Positions 10,392-23,911 of a DNA stretch of 64,000 bases are shown here, in pieces. Each line of letters starts with the position of its first letter. The first letter of the stretch is position 1. Below the pieces are notes generated by a model. That model did no database searches and was not told the origin of the DNA. It was given only the letters and a program-made list of their open reading frames with translations. Origin of the DNA: Stentor coeruleus (lineage: Eukaryota; Ciliophora; Heterotrichea; Heterotrichida; Stentoridae); NCBI GenBank assembly GCA_001970955.1, contig MPUH01000062.1, positions 62,001 to 126,000 of the forward strand, in the 5' to 3' direction. A program made the translations under genes and the position numbers.

Positions 10392-12059
10392 TTAACTAGA
10401 GTTATAAGAATCTTTAGGGTTATTGCACATTTCACATAAGAAAATATTTGATAAGTTAGCAAAAGTGCAGTTTTGGCATATCCATTTACCACTATTAACT
10501 TCTTCTATAAGCATTTGTGCTTCTTGAATATCATCTTTATACTCTTCATCTGCGATTTCAGGTAATCCACTTTCTAATTCGATATAAGATTTTTCGAAAA
10601 AATTCTTTATAACCTCAGTTAGTTTTACAACACTGTTTCTGTATTCTTGGAAATCTTTTTGATGAAAAGGAAAAACTTGGTCTTTTATTATGAATTTTCT
10701 TACATCAATATTTGTAAAATCATCAAGTTTTAAAGCTGCCTGTTCTAGTTCGCCTTGAATAAATTCAAAGAAATCTAATTTTCTTTTTGATGCTAAAAAA
10801 TACCCAATTGCATATGAGTAAGCTAAAGATTGTTTAGCTTTAAATAGAAGGTATGTTGCATTTGAGAAAAATTCTAATATATTAGTTTCATTTGTCACAT
10901 CATAAACTTCAGCGATTTGACTTAAAGCTAGTGCGTGTTTGGTTTTAGCAATTTCAATCGAGGCTTTGTGGTTCATGTACCTAGTAAAATAATGCTCGAA
11001 ACGTTTTTTCTCACTTTCAACAGACATGATATATCTAGCAGGATTGTAGGTTATAGGCGAATTTGCTAATGAAAACTTGTTGCACTTATAATTAACTGGA
11101 GTTATGCTTACATGATATGACCATGCTCCTAAACACATCCAACAAAATTCATATTGACATATACAAGTCATATGCAGACAGCCTAAACTTTTTTGTATCG
11201 GTGTTCCGCATTTAGGACAGGCTTTAGCATCAATATCAATAAAAGAGGTCTTGTCTTCCAGGGCAATTTTTTCATTCCACATCTTCAAAAGTTCACATGT
11301 TAAAGGTTTATGCGCATCGTTTTGGCAATTAAAACACCAAACATGACCACAGATACATTTAATATCTCGACAATAGTTTTTCTTATAAACAGCAGCTAAA
11401 TTACAACCAGGTTCTGGGCACCATTTTGCATAAGGGTTAAGGTCTACAAACGAATTAATCATCAATATTTGATATTTCTCATACAACTCACTTGATAGTA
11501 GCTGTTGAAATAATTCTTTAGGAATTACAATAGGACAATCTTTTGCAGGACATTTTCTTTTTAAACATTCTCTACCTGCGTTTATAGATTCTTCAAGATA
11601 AGTTTTATAGCATTTTGTGCATATCTCATGTGCACAATCAAGAAAAGTCATTCCACTAAAAGTTAAAACTTCAAAGCATAATAAACAAGTAAAATTGTTA
11701 GTTGGGTCTAACATTTTCTTCATATGCCATGGAATTTCTATCCTTCCTGAGTTGATTTTTTCAATAACAATTTTTGGATCCCATGAATTTTCTACTAATA
11801 ACATAACTGCATCTGCTCTGTTTAGACCTAAATCTTCGATGATATTTGATATCGCATCTTCTTCTTTAAGATAAATATCGTTACTATCAATAATTTCATA
11901 TGAATCTTTTCTATTATGCTTTACTATTCCAGTTAGTGAAATACTTGGATAATCATCTTCAATTATTTCATGATTATAATCATCTTCAATTATTTCGTGA
12001 CTATAATCTTCGCAATCACTGAATTCTGAGCCTGAAGAAAAATCATCTTTTATAGACAT
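10392..12059 (-). CDS. Ariadne-type RBR E3 ubiquitin ligase with C-terminal RanBP2 zinc finger
   Basis: This 555-residue RING-between-RING ligase passes ubiquitin through a thioester on RING2. Order: an acidic N terminus with a tandem HEIIEDDY repeat (21-37); a UBA-like helical region (about 68-103); RING1 (C125-x2-C128 to C176); IBR (about 205-255); RING2 (C281-x2-C284, catalytic Cys most likely C294 in LGCLHMTC); the Ariadne helical domain (about 350-490); and a RanBP2-type zinc finger (528-CQNC-531, 542-CEMC-545). The C-terminal finger is the arrangement of several plant Ariadne proteins. The residue after the catalytic Cys is Leu, where animal Ariadne has Asn. The Ariadne domain normally holds the enzyme inactive until a neddylated cullin binds. 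One exon. Confidence 0.92.
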   Translation of the reverse strand: MSIKDDFSSGSEFSDCEDYSHEIIEDDYNHEIIEDDYPSISLTGIVKHNRKDSYEIIDSNDIYLKEEDAISNIIEDLGLNRADAVMLLVENSWDPKIVIEKINSGRIEIPWHMKKMLDPTNNFTCLLCFEVLTFSGMTFLDCAHEICTKCYKTYLEESINAGRECLKRKCPAKDCPIVIPKELFQQLLSSELYEKYQILMINSFVDLNPYAKWCPEPGCNLAAVYKKNYCRDIKCICGHVWCFNCQNDAHKPLTCELLKMWNEKIALEDKTSFIDIDAKACPKCGTPIQKSLGCLHMTCICQYEFCWMCLGAWSYHVSITPVNYKCNKFSLANSPITYNPARYIMSVESEKKRFEHYFTRYMNHKASIEIAKTKHALALSQIAEVYDVTNETNILEFFSNATYLLFKAKQSLAYSYAIGYFLASKRKLDFFEFIQGELEQAALKLDDFTNIDVRKFIIKDQVFPFHQKDFQEYRNSVVKLTEVIKNFFEKSYIELESGLPEIADEEYKDDIQEAQMLIEEVNSGKWICQNCTFANLSNIFLCEMCNNPKDSYNSS

Positions 12060-12734
12060 TTATAGGATTTGCTTTTATAGACAATTTGTGTGTAATAGGG
12101 AGTTTTTTTCATGAATATAGGTTAGGTAAATACTATATTAAGAGAAAGATGAGATTGTAAATTGTTTGAAATGAGGATTTTTGTATTGGATAGAGATAAA
12201 TGTTAGGATATAATATTAGAAAAAAAGCAAATATAATAAATTTACCTAAAATTTTAATTTTTTTATCTTCAATAGTTAAAAACTTAGTTGATTATAAAGG
12301 TATTAATTAGATGAAGATAATAAAACTCTAGGCAATCTAGTAATATTAGCAGAATCTTTAAGTTTAAAATTTTAAATGAATATATTAAGACTATAAGCTA
12401 TTTAAATAATTATTTCACCTTATATAAATGTAATAGTAAAGCCAGAAACTTGAATTAAAATATTTTAGCAAAATATTAGCTCGAAATTTATAAGAATTGC
12501 CTAGCTATAAAGTCAACTATAAGGTTTTAAAACTCACAGATATCTTAGCAATCTTAGTGCAATTTTTTAAAGATTATTAACTTGCTCAATCTACAACTTG
12601 GAGCTGTTTAGCAATATTTAGATATTATAAAGAATAAAATTCCATATAAAGAAACTATATCTTATAAGCGAATTAAGAAAATATTATAAAACAAATCCTT
12701 TAGTTTTAAACTAATTCTCATTAAACAATCTATA
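12060..12734. other. Intergenic region, nothing recognised
   Basis: This stretch of 675 AT-rich bases lies between two minus-strand genes and has no open frame of note. It must hold the promoter of the RBR ligase and the 3' end of the DUF4246 gene, but no element is distinctive. Confidence 0.4.
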
Positions 12735-14282
12735 TTAGTTATCTTCTTGAATAGATTCAATACTATTATAATCATTTAGATACTCTTCATTGACATAACC
12801 ATTGTAAAAAATAGAATATGAATTTCTAAGCGAAGTTTTTCTGAGTATCCATCCTGATTTTCCTTCATCAAGTTCTCTATTTACAATATTCCACCTTTTT
12901 ATTGCTTTTTTATTAGATACTACACAATATAAATATGAGATAATTTTTCTAGTAAGCCCTTCTGGAAGCCTTCTAATATCTTTAAGATACTTATAGCAAT
13001 AATACCAATGGGTTGTAGTTTGTAAAGGACTATGATTTTCAATATTCATAAATTTTAAAACAAGTACTCTAAGCGGACTGTTAGTATAATTAACAATAGA
13101 TGCACTTTTTACAGTATAGCTATTAGGATATACAACCGCAGAACCTGTAGAATATTCAATTCCATTCACATCAACTTCTTTTTCATAAGTATAAAAATGC
13201 TTAAGACTAATACTTTTGTTAACAATATTATCATCAACTTCACAAAAATATATCCCAACATTTTTCACATTTTCTGTCACCCCCTCATAACCCCATTTGC
13301 TATCATATTTTTCCCCAGGCATCACAACAATTTTTTCAGCTTTGACCACAATTTGAAAAGGAGCTAAGATTAAAGATCCTAAAGACTGAAAAGGAAAATA
13401 CATTTTTTCAAATACTTCAATTATAGACTCATAGTATTTATGGTATTTATGATAATCAAGTCCATGAATAGGTCCTAAAAGTTTTATTTTTCCATTTTTA
13501 TTCACAAATATCTCACTAGCAAACCAAGCATATTTAAGCCTTTCATAAACTTTATTTCTTGATTTAATAAGTTTACTTATCATCCTACCTTCAACTCTAT
13601 TAGTTTCTGGGTTTCTTATAGCAATACAATCCTGGTATATATAACAATTTTTTAATTTCTGTATTTGGAAATATCCTTCTGGATAATAATAATTAGGTGC
13701 ATAATCAGGGTTTATTATAGAATAAACCCCAGTTTTAAGTTCATCTCTTGAAAAAGTATCGAAAATATCCACCAAATTTCTATGACTTTCTATAGAAATA
13801 GGTAAGTTGTTATTAACAAAAACTCTATTTGAAGCTCTTTTCCAACCTAATAAGCCACTTTTTGATTGAGGACTTTGAAGCTCAGGACTTAAAGAAAAAA
13901 TGTCTAATATAGAGAATTTCAAAGGCTTTGTAAAAAAAATTATCCAATCATCTGGTTTTAAAGCTGCTTTTATGTTTCTACGACTTGAATGATACCCAGC
14001 ATAAATTTTGTCTTTGAATTTTTTCAAGACTTCGAAACCTGTGTAGTTTGGGCTATTAAAATCTGAACCTATTAATTTAAGCTCCTTTTCTAGATTGGTA
14101 TGGTCAGTATTACTTAGGGAATCTACTTTGATATAACCTTCGAAGAAAAAGTCATTCCAAAGGTGAACTTTTTCAACAAACATTATACATTCAGTCCCAG
14201 ATGGCAAAAATAATATTGCAGGTATTTGCTTTATAGGAGATTTTTCTATATCAGCTACAAGCCTCGCAACTTCTTCCTCCAT
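12735..14282 (-). CDS. DUF4246 family protein, probably without the oxygenase metal site
   Basis: This 515-residue protein matches the DUF4246 family, a group related to 2-oxoglutarate/Fe(II) oxygenases found in fungi and protists. Family-like segments are a Trp-rich stretch followed by a conserved INGK-like turn (about residues 255-300), the block around WGYEG (about 333) and the block around VVYPNSY (about 390). From my knowledge of the family, the first motif is normally W-H-x-E-G and the second is followed by a His and then H/G-R. Here the first His is Gly and the downstream His is not seen, so the metal site looks lost and the protein may be a non-catalytic relative. Substrate unknown. 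One exon. Confidence 0.65.
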   Translation of the reverse strand: MEEEVARLVADIEKSPIKQIPAILFLPSGTECIMFVEKVHLWNDFFFEGYIKVDSLSNTDHTNLEKELKLIGSDFNSPNYTGFEVLKKFKDKIYAGYHSSRRNIKAALKPDDWIIFFTKPLKFSILDIFSLSPELQSPQSKSGLLGWKRASNRVFVNNNLPISIESHRNLVDIFDTFSRDELKTGVYSIINPDYAPNYYYPEGYFQIQKLKNCYIYQDCIAIRNPETNRVEGRMISKLIKSRNKVYERLKYAWFASEIFVNKNGKIKLLGPIHGLDYHKYHKYYESIIEVFEKMYFPFQSLGSLILAPFQIVVKAEKIVVMPGEKYDSKWGYEGVTENVKNVGIYFCEVDDNIVNKSISLKHFYTYEKEVDVNGIEYSTGSAVVYPNSYTVKSASIVNYTNSPLRVLVLKFMNIENHSPLQTTTHWYYCYKYLKDIRRLPEGLTRKIISYLYCVVSNKKAIKRWNIVNRELDEGKSGWILRKTSLRNSYSIFYNGYVNEEYLNDYNSIESIQEDN

Positions 14283-14897
14283 TAAACTTTATGACTAAAT
14301 AATTTACAAATTTTTTAGTGTAATGTCAAATAGCCTTAATAAAATATACTTAATTTATACTTATCTTCATTTAGTTAGTAATTATTAATGAATATTTTGC
14401 ATCTCATCATTATTATTTCATAACAGATTCACTTAAAATCATCTTATTTTCAATCAAAATCCTTACAATTTTTTTACTTATCCACTTAACTTTATTAAAT
14501 TTTTATCTATACATCATATCCTTATTTAAATCGAATCCCACAACTACTCACTCAATTTATACTTGTATTGGTTATGCTGTTTATTAATCGCCCTACCAAA
14601 ACATAATTTAACAATATACCCAAAAGTAGATGATATAATTATATTAATCCTTCCAGGTAAATTCGATTCTCACCATATATTTCTTCAGGAAAATAATAAG
14701 ACAGGATACCTTAAAGAAGTAAGCTCATCCTAGTTTTTCTCACACACCTGCGGACTTTCGTCTTGCCTATTATCATAATCCAACAAGAAATTTCTTTGAA
14801 GAAGTCTCATCTCAAAGATCCTATTTTTACATATTTAATTTATATTTTCTCAACATCATTCTTATATTTACTAACTATTACTAAAACTTCTTGTAAT
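14283..14897. other. Intergenic region, nothing recognised
   Basis: Its 615 bases lie between the start of the DUF4246 gene and the end of the LamG/furin gene. A C-rich patch near 14738-14768 stands out slightly from the AT-rich background. No gene or repeat recognised. Confidence 0.35.
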
Positions 14898-17800
14898 CTA
14901 AATCTCAAGAGTTTGTGTCTTAGCATTTTTTCCTTGAACTTCAGTTATAGTATCTACTCTATAAACCCTATCTCTTCTATTTTTCGTAATTCTTATAATA
15001 ATCTTTTTGATATTTCTATAGATTCCTGTAATATTACTTATAACACTAAATGCAAGATTCAATAGCCAAGCACTAATAATAAAATAGATACAAATATAAG
15101 CATTTTCTTCACTCATAATACTATTCCCATATATAAACCCAAAAAGTATAGTACCATAATACCCTGCTATTATAATCTCATTAACTAAATTGAAGCAGAG
15201 TTGATAGAAATTTTTGAAATTTCTTATTAAAAGTATATATAAAGGAATCTATATATAAAATACTGATAATGAAAATCCAATTGCAATTGACATCTGCATT
15301 GAACCATCGTTAATAAAATGATAAGAGAGAACTAAAGCTGTTCTTCTAAGTATAAAAAAAACATAGGTTAACCAATTTGAGATCCCAGTTGGTTTGAAAT
15401 CATCAAAAAAAGTACCGAATTTTTTTTCGAATAATTCTATTTGACTGGCTTCTGTTAATTTACTTCTCTTGTATAAGCAGTATATGAAAATCACAATACC
15501 AGAAAATTGAAGCATCTATATAGAAAATACAAGGCATAAACAGCATAGAATAAAACTTACTATCTGAGGAGCACTTGAAAAATTCCCATATCTAATCCCG
15601 AATGATGAAATTAAAAGGAGTTCAAAATATGTTTGGAGCCAAAACCTTAGAAAAAATGTATACTTAAACGAGCTCCTAAAAGATGATAATTTTATATAAC
15701 ACCAAGTACAATTTGAAGCTAACAGCGCAAAAATTAAGATAACAATAGATATAATCAATGATATAATCTCAGGTTTAGCATTGACCCAAAACAAATTTGT
15801 AGGCATTCCCATCCTGCCAAATTTTTCCGGCATAGAAATACCTCCATTTTCAGGTAAAACATAATCATAAAAATCAGGTAATAAATCTCCAATTCTCAAC
15901 CCTAACAAAAACTCAGAAAGGACTAAATTCAAAGTATTATTCATCAAAAAAGCTGCAATAAACATCTCAGCAGTATTCATAAAATCAAAAAATGAAGTTG
16001 GGTCCAAATTGAAAAAACTAAAACCAAGTGCAGCAGCAACACCTGCACTTGCCCCAGCTTTTGACATTTCTCTAGCTTTTTTAGCTTTTACTTTAAGTTT
16101 ATATGCTGCATAATATTCTGTTGAAACAAAAAGCTTAGCTTGATAATAAATATCCATAAGTAAAGCATTATTTTCTGAAACAATATCACAAATACCTTTA
16201 ATATTAACTGTAGCATCACTATTAATAGTTCCATCAAGTTTAGGAATAATAACATAAACACTTTTTGAACTTTTTACTAAATCGAATTTCACTTTTTTTC
16301 CATCAACAATTGTTTCTAAGCATGTTGATTCTAAAGTACTTTGTAAGTTTTCATCAAAAATTATAGTGATTTCATTATGATCATTTACCATAAGACTTGC
16401 TTTGAATGTATTTCTTATACATGATGCTGTATATGTAAAACCTTTATTGCATTCACATAAATGATTATTGTTAAGTGAACTGTTTTCTTGACAGTTTATA
16501 CATGAAGTATTTGATAAGCAATTTATACATAAATCTGGGCAGTTTTGACATGTAAGGGTTTGTGAGGAATAATATTGATTCCCAGCACAAGGATAGCATA
16601 AATTGTTTTGTATTTCATAACCATTTATACATTCTGTACATGAGTCAGTTTTAAAAGATGAGCATTTAATGCAATAATCATCAGCACAAAGACTGCAATG
16701 AGTAGCATTTTTACAACTGGAATCACAGCTTGATGAACAACTGAAACATTTTTTTGAAGTAAAATCGTAATACTCATCAATATTACATATAGGAATACAT
16801 ACATTTGTATTAAGACATATATCACAACCATCACAATCAGTATTAGTATGAGCAAGTAATTTTAATTGCTCAATATAAGGATAGATATTTAATAAATATA
16901 TAAACCCAATATAATAATTTTCTAATAAATAATCTGAACCTATATACATAGTTGAGTTTATAAAGTCTAAGAATGGAATATTTTCAGGATTATATGGATT
17001 TGATAAGATTGTGTTGACTATAATATTTAACTCTGTTGGTTGACTTGTTATAAAAATATGGCTCCATAATTCGTTTTGTATAGAAACTTGCGATTTTATA
17101 TTGCAAAAATTTGAATCAAGTAAAAGAGAAAAGGAAATGTAAGAATTTTCTATTGAAAGTGATAGTAAAAGATTAGATTCAGCTACTTTTGATAATATTG
17201 TCCCTGTAGTAGTTGAAGGTTTAATCCAGATGGATATTGAAAATGTTCCTGAAAATACCCTGGCTGTAGATAAGGAAATTTCTAAAGCGCTATCGCCAGG
17301 AAAGTAAATACCTTGAGAATAAGTACTAAAAGGTAATTTGTCTGATAATGATCGTTGTCGAGATTTTTTTATGGCTACAGCTTGTAAATAATTGATTTGA
17401 TCTATGAAAGTTGCCCCTGAGCTTTTGAAGTCAAAACTTATTGCTGGAAGATTTGAATTGGAGATTACACATTTGTTGTCATCTTGAGAAAATCCTAATG
17501 CGCATTCGTTTACACAAACACCATCAAGAAGCACATTTGAACATTCAGTACACTCATAATATCCTGGTCCTGAACATTCTTCACAACTACTATTACAAGG
17601 CAAACACTGATCTCCATAAGTACTATTATTTTTGCACTCTAAACAAACATTCAAACTGGTGCAGTTTAAACAATATTCTTCGCAAGGCATACATTGATTA
17701 GTATTTATATCAAAATAAAGCCCTAGTTGACATATAGCAGATGTTGTAAGAATACATGAGCCATCTTCAGTAAGATTTCTTATTTGAGTATATTCAGGCT

Positions 17801-19343
17801 TACATTTACAGCCACCTTCGGTAGTATTAATAGCGTTTGATTCAATACAAGTTAAGCATGTTAAGCTATTATCGCATGTTAAACAGTTTGAATGGCAAGG
17901 CTTACATGAATCACTAGTGGTTAAAGCTGTTATGTTGTAGTAATATTTATTGCAGGTGCATCCTATATTGATATTTGGAGTGGCATTGGTAGCTTTACAA
18001 GTTGAGCATTTTAATTCTTCTGGGCATGTTGCACAATCTTGATAGCATGCAACACAAGAATTTAATGTATTTAAAGGGGCGATACCCCAAAAGCCATCAT
18101 TGCATTTACATCCTTTTATAGTATCTACAAAAGCATTTGAACTAATGCAAGTTGTACATTTTAAATTTTCAACACATTTAGCACATTCTTCATTGCATGT
18201 TAAACATGAATCAACTTTAAAAGGAGGATCAGGACCATAAAATTTATCATTACAAGAGCATCTTCCTATACTATTAGGACTTGCATTATCAGCTATACAA
18301 GTACTACAAGTATATGTACTTGTAAAAGTTGCACATGAATTATCAAGACATTTTTCTTCAGAAAAAGTATATCCAGTTGGGCATATACAAGTTGTAAAAG
18401 TGGCTTGAGCAATTGAAGGACAACGACAAACAACAGCTGAATTTAAAACAACACAGGTATAAAACTCACAAAGGCAATTTAATGATAAACTACCAATGCA
18501 TCCATATAATAAGTTAGATGATGATGATCCACATGAGGCACCTGAAGCATCAACATTTGATTTTACTTCATCCGATATGCAGCCATCTTTCAAGATAGAG
18601 TCAACGATTGAAGGATTGCATGAGTTTTTGCAACCACCACTCAAACATATAGTTGATGATGCTTGAGAAATATAAGAATTATAACTTGTTGAATCATCTG
18701 CTAGCATAAATAACCAAATATAACATTTTAGGGCTGGGTGCAAATTTTCGCCTCCAATAGAAAAATAATAGTTCCCAGATTCGATATATTCTGCTATTGA
18801 GCTTATTGTTTCTATTAATGTCATATCACTGTATATATTTAAGCTCTTCGCAGAATATACAATGCTAATATAATGCCATTTCTCTAAATATCAAATACTT
18901 GCAGCAAAAAAATTAGTACCAACTTTTCCATTGAATATACTAACTCCAGAACTTAGATATTCGAAGAAAATTTTATTGTTCATCCTATCTCTACTGAATA
19001 AAAAATAGTTATTTGAATCTTTTGTTCTTTGAATTAAACATCCATCTTCATCTAAGGCTGCCATAACCCATAGAGAAAAGGAGAAAGTTGTTGATAATTT
19101 TATATTTGAAGGATTCTTTTCATTGCAAGGAGATTTAATGTAGCTGGTTTGGCTTGAAAAATAAATTCCTCTGTCAGTGATAAAGACATCATTCGTTGCG
19201 GAATTTATGGAATCCCCATTAACTCCATCATTTCCATGCTCAGAATAGTCATGGAATACCTGCCCAAAATTATATCCCAGCCTATATTCCACTAGCACAG
19301 AACCTTTTGCTAGGAACAGAAACAAGATAATCTTTAAAACCAT
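14898..19343 (-). CDS. Large surface protein: LamG, furin-like Cys repeats, LamG, multi-TM tail
   Basis: This gene has four exons (19343-18899, 18883-15531, 15515-15264, 15248-14898) joined across three 15-nt introns. Each intron carries or creates an in-frame stop, and splicing gives one 1466-residue frame. Order: signal peptide (1-17); LamG/concanavalin-like domain (about 20-215); a long run of CxxC furin/EGF-like repeats (about 265-625); a second LamG-like domain (about 632-823); more Cys-rich repeats (about 823-963); a beta-rich region; then about seven hydrophobic segments (1075-1440) that resemble the multi-TM tails of many ciliate Cys-rich surface proteins and TRP-like membrane domains. 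The layout suggests a cell-surface receptor, adhesin or channel-like sensor; ligand unknown. The LamG joint at 18884-18898 restores a typical WHYISIVYS strand, which supports the splicing. Confidence 0.85.
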
Positions 19344-20434
19344 TATAAGCTGTAATAATTATTTCAACAGTTATATTATTCTCTATGAATTGATTATAAT
19401 CTGCTAAGTCAAATATAAGCATAGCATTATAAATTAATTATTATATAAAATATTTTATAAACCAAAGCTTTTTCTACTTAAATATTTGTATACAATATTC
19501 CAAGAAAGAAATTTTATGAACTAAAATGCATAGATAACCTCTTAGAATGGATAATCTTGAATGCTGTGGAGAAATTTTAAGTAAAGGAAATCATTTAGTT
19601 GAAATACCAAAATTTTAAGTTATAAACAAAAATATTAGCTTAAGTTATTATGATCAAAATAATTTGCTGAGATTGATTTATAATTAGAAGCTGTGATAAG
19701 TGTTATTGATAAACATAGGATAAGTTGTTAGGTTTAATATATATAAAGATATGTTGTTCTATTATCATGAAAATTATTATGAGATTGATCATATCGTTGA
19801 AAGGATTTATGAAAAGTGGCATTGAGGTTTCTTAAAAGATACTTATTAAGTGTTAATAAAGTTTATAAATATTTCAGTAAAGTAGTAACCTTATACTATA
19901 TAGAAATACATTATTAAAGATTAAATAATATATATCTGAGCTTAAAGCATTGATAAATTTGCCCTTAAATATTTGATATTATAATTAGATTTAAATTAGG
20001 GAAATTTTGCTATTGAAATAATACTAAAGATTAAACCAAGGTATCATAATTGTATTATCCTCAAAGTTTATAATCATATTCTTATTATAATAGTATATAC
20101 TTTATTATTATACATTTCTTCCCTAATATTCTCATAACCATAATAAGCACACTTTTTACACATATAAAACTATCAACCCATGCCTATAAATTAAATATTT
20201 TTTAACTATAAGCGCTATTTCATAGTGATTTCTACCACTTTAATTGTAAAACTTCTTGATTATAATCACATAAAGGATTTCCTTCTCACAAAAATATCCC
20301 AATCCCACTTTATCACATTTTTTTTTACCTATCCATATAAAACAAAAAGCCTTTCTCAGCATGTAATCCAAACAATAAAAATCCAATCAATCTCCCTAAA
20401 TTCCTAATAATTTATTAATATTTAAAGTTTATAA
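19344..20434. other. Divergent intergenic region between two surface-protein genes
   Basis: This spans 1.1 kb between divergently transcribed genes (minus-strand LamG/furin, plus-strand kelch). It is AT-rich with long T- and A-rich runs, and the last 350 bases before 20435 are C/T/A-rich and almost free of G. It presumably holds both promoters. No element or RNA gene recognised. Confidence 0.4.
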
Positions 20435-23400
20435 ATGATATACTTAGCATTAAAAACCATTACCTTAGCTACTGTGATTATTCTAGTATCAACTATTGAA
20501 TACTCGCAACTTCCTTTATCAAAACTAGGCCCAAGTGCTCGTAAATTTTCATCATTAGCCTTCAACACTCAGAATAATACCCTTTTCTTATTTGGAGGCG
20601 AAGGGGATATTTATCATGATGACCTTTGGACTTATACCATAGAAGATCGAAAATGGGAATATTTAAATGTATTTTCTGATACACCAGGTATGAATTATTT
20701 AGGCAAAAGATATCAAGCAGGGATTTTTTTCAGAAAAAAAAATTCACAACTCTGTGTCTATGGTGGTAAAGATGATAAAAAAATCTATAGCGATATTTTG
20801 TGTTACCATTTAGAAACAATGAGTTGGGAGCATCAAAAAACACTCAATGCGCCAGGGTTGCTTTATGAATTTGCTTTTTGTTATTATGAAGATTCTGGTT
20901 CTGATTTTTTTGCCATTGCAGGGTTTAGTATTTTTACTTCTGAGATTGAGGTTAATATGTAAGGAATATGCAGACTTGATATTGAGAATTGGATTTGGAC
21001 GAAGGTTGAATGGGATATTGATAAGTTTATGCCTAAAGAAAAGTTTGATTTGACTCAAACGCAGATACTAATGACTTATGTAAATGGAACCCTTATAATT
21101 CCTGTTTTTTCTCATAAAATCACATCCCAATTCGTAATGGTTCTTGATCTATCTATGATGGTAATAAGAAAAGTCTCAAGTATAATCCCAAACTACCTAA
21201 GTGCTCTACCAAACTCTCTTAGCCTAACATATATAAACAACACATTTATCATTATATTTGATTCAAATCTCATCCTCCATAGTACTTTTTCATATATAGA
21301 ATTTATATGGCATTCATCAACTACATCATTCCAAACAAATGAAAAAGCTTCAGTTTTATGTTATGAAAACAATTGTTTTTCTTTTGGTGGTATCAAAGAT
21401 AATACTATAATAAACTCTTTAGAACAATGGTATATAAATGACCCATATAATATAACAATAAATATCCTTTATGATAATTACCTAACCCCAAAACCAAGGA
21501 TTTCACATGCAATGAATACAATTCATGGGGATATTATCATGTTTGGAGGACGAGATAAAAGTAATTTTTATAATGATTTATGGAAATATAATGTTAGAAA
21601 AGGACTTTGGAATGCTATGAGATATGAAGGAATCCCACCTACAGCCAGAGCGGATTTTGGGTCTGATGTTGAGGGAGATGCTTTTTTTGTATGGGGAGGT
21701 GAAGATGAAAATGGTTTTAAAAATGATATTTTTGTATATAATGGGTATAATGATATGTGGAATTTTATTGAAAGTAGATCTGTTGTGATGCCAAGTAAAA
21801 GAAAAAATGCATGTATTATTGCCGCGATGCCTGTTATGTATATTTTTGGAGGTGTGGATGATAATGGTCTTTGTGAAGATTTATGGTCATTTCATTTTAA
21901 TAATTTGAGTTATGTTAAGATTAAGGATATAGACCCTATAGAAAAACCGAGATGCTTTTTTAAAAATAACGATTTTACTATTTTAGGAGGAAATACTATT
22001 ACTTACTTTTCACTTAAAGTGCTTAAGAAAATAACATCAACTGTTAATATCCCTATAGATTCTACAATTATCCAAATGAATAACTTTTACGCATTTATTG
22101 GTGGGCTAGGCTTCTCACAAGGATCATATAGTCCTTTACTTCAGACTTATGGTCTCAATGAAGACTTTACTTTAAAACTCCCAGAACCTTTGCACAATTC
22201 AGCTTCAGTTTATTACAACAAATCTTTATATATTTTTAGTGGCCAAGGTTATACCCCATCTTTTTACCCAATCCCAAGTTTATCTCCAATTCCTCGTTTT
22301 GCTAAACTAGATCTTCATGATCTTTGCATAAATAAATCATGTTCAGTCTCATGTGGGAAAAGTTTCAATTCTCAAGATTATAATTGTATCATATGCCCAG
22401 AAGGGACATTTTGGAATTATCAAGGAACAGTAAAATGTGAACCTTGTTCTGCAGGTTTTTTTAATCCTTTTCAAGGTGGTACAAGTATCTTACAATGTTA
22501 TCCTTGTCCAGAAGGGACTTTTTCAAACAAACCTGGGGCAAAAATGTGTAAAATGTGTTCACCTGAAGATTATTGTCCAATAGCAAGTATAAACCCTATT
22601 AAAAATACCCATAGTCCAAGACAGCAAACAATGGAATCTGAAAAAATTGTATTTGAAAACCAATATCGGCCTTATCCATTCTGGCCATTAACTTATGCTA
22701 TTTTTATAGGGCTTATTATTGTTGGGCTTATATGTATTTGTGTACCAAAAATGAGAGACAAGATTAGAAAAATCGATATTTTTTCCCAATATCACAACTG
22801 TAAAGAAGGCGAATATATTAAGATTACTAAAAACATCCTTGGTGCTATAGCCACACTTTTATATATCGCTTGTGCTGTATTCGTTGCTGGGATTATTAGC
22901 AGCTGCTTTATTTTAAATAATGAAGAAGAAATAAAATCTTTAATACCAACTGAACTTTTAATGGGCCAACAAAGCAAAATAAATTTTAAATTCCAAATTT
23001 TTCTTAACGATTTCCGAGGGGTTTGCGAAAAATTATTTAATGAATATGACAATTATCATGATAAAAATATTGATTATGAAAAACCAATTAAAAATGTTTG
23101 CGATCAGAATTTCGATATTACAATTCAAGGGATTTCTAAGACTAAAGATGAGATGAAATGTTTTAATATAAATCAACGTACTTGTCATATAATTTATGAA
23201 TGTAAGGGTTGTCAGATTAGTAAAGATGCGAGTATTAAGATTGATATTAATGAAAGACTTGTATATGTGACAGGGATATCGGTAAATTTTACTTTTTATT
23301 CTGATAATGAGGATGAAAATACGCAAGTTTATTCTGAGATAAATGCATCAAAAGGGAAAATTCTTATAGGACCTGAGCCAAGTGAGTTTATACTTACTAT

Positions 23401-23830
23401 GATTCCATCTTATTATTATAGTGAAACTAATAATGATGCAGGTTATAAAGGTTATTATGTTTCACAAGATGTACAGACCAAGCCGGGAAGCCAAAATACT
23501 ATTGAAAACATGCCTTTTAACTTCCATGTTGGTTTAAAAATATCATTATCTAAAATAGACAATGCTTTAGTTTCTCATATAAGATATCGTCATAGTAGAA
23601 TAATGATCTTAAGTTTACTAATCGGCACCCTGGCTGGACTTTTTAATCTTTTTGGTTCATCGCTTTCATATTTCGAACTCTGGCGTTTATTAAAAAATAA
23701 AAACATTACCCAAACTAGGGATTTTGACCATATAAGATCACAAAATGAAGCTTTATCTGAAATGCAGTTTCATGAGTTAGTTGCTGATAATTCAGGTAGA
23801 AATGAAGAAAATGTAAGCCCTAGTAAATAG
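20435..23830 (+). CDS. Kelch-repeat, Cys-rich (GCC2/GCC3) transmembrane protein
   Basis: This gene has two exons (20435-20958, 20974-23830) with a 15-nt intron gtaaggaatatgcag, giving 1126 residues. Order: an N-terminal signal peptide (about 1-22); a kelch beta-propeller with repeated FGG...NDLW-type units (about 40-600); a Cys-rich GCC2/GCC3 or TNFR-like domain (about 626-710, CPEGTF and CSAGFF units); TM segments near 744-766, 795-820 and 1052-1075; and a short cytoplasmic tail. Between TM2 and TM3 lies a Cys-containing region of about 230 residues that is likely luminal or extracellular. Such kelch-GCC-TM proteins are common in ciliates and apparently act at the surface. It is divergent to the LamG/furin gene and convergent with the next gene, 81 bases apart. 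Confidence 0.85.
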
Positions 23831-23911
23831 CTCAAAAATAGCTTAGATTAAATAGACTAATCAATAAATAAAAAATGTTGTAAAATAAGATACTAAATAA
23901 CTTATGATATT

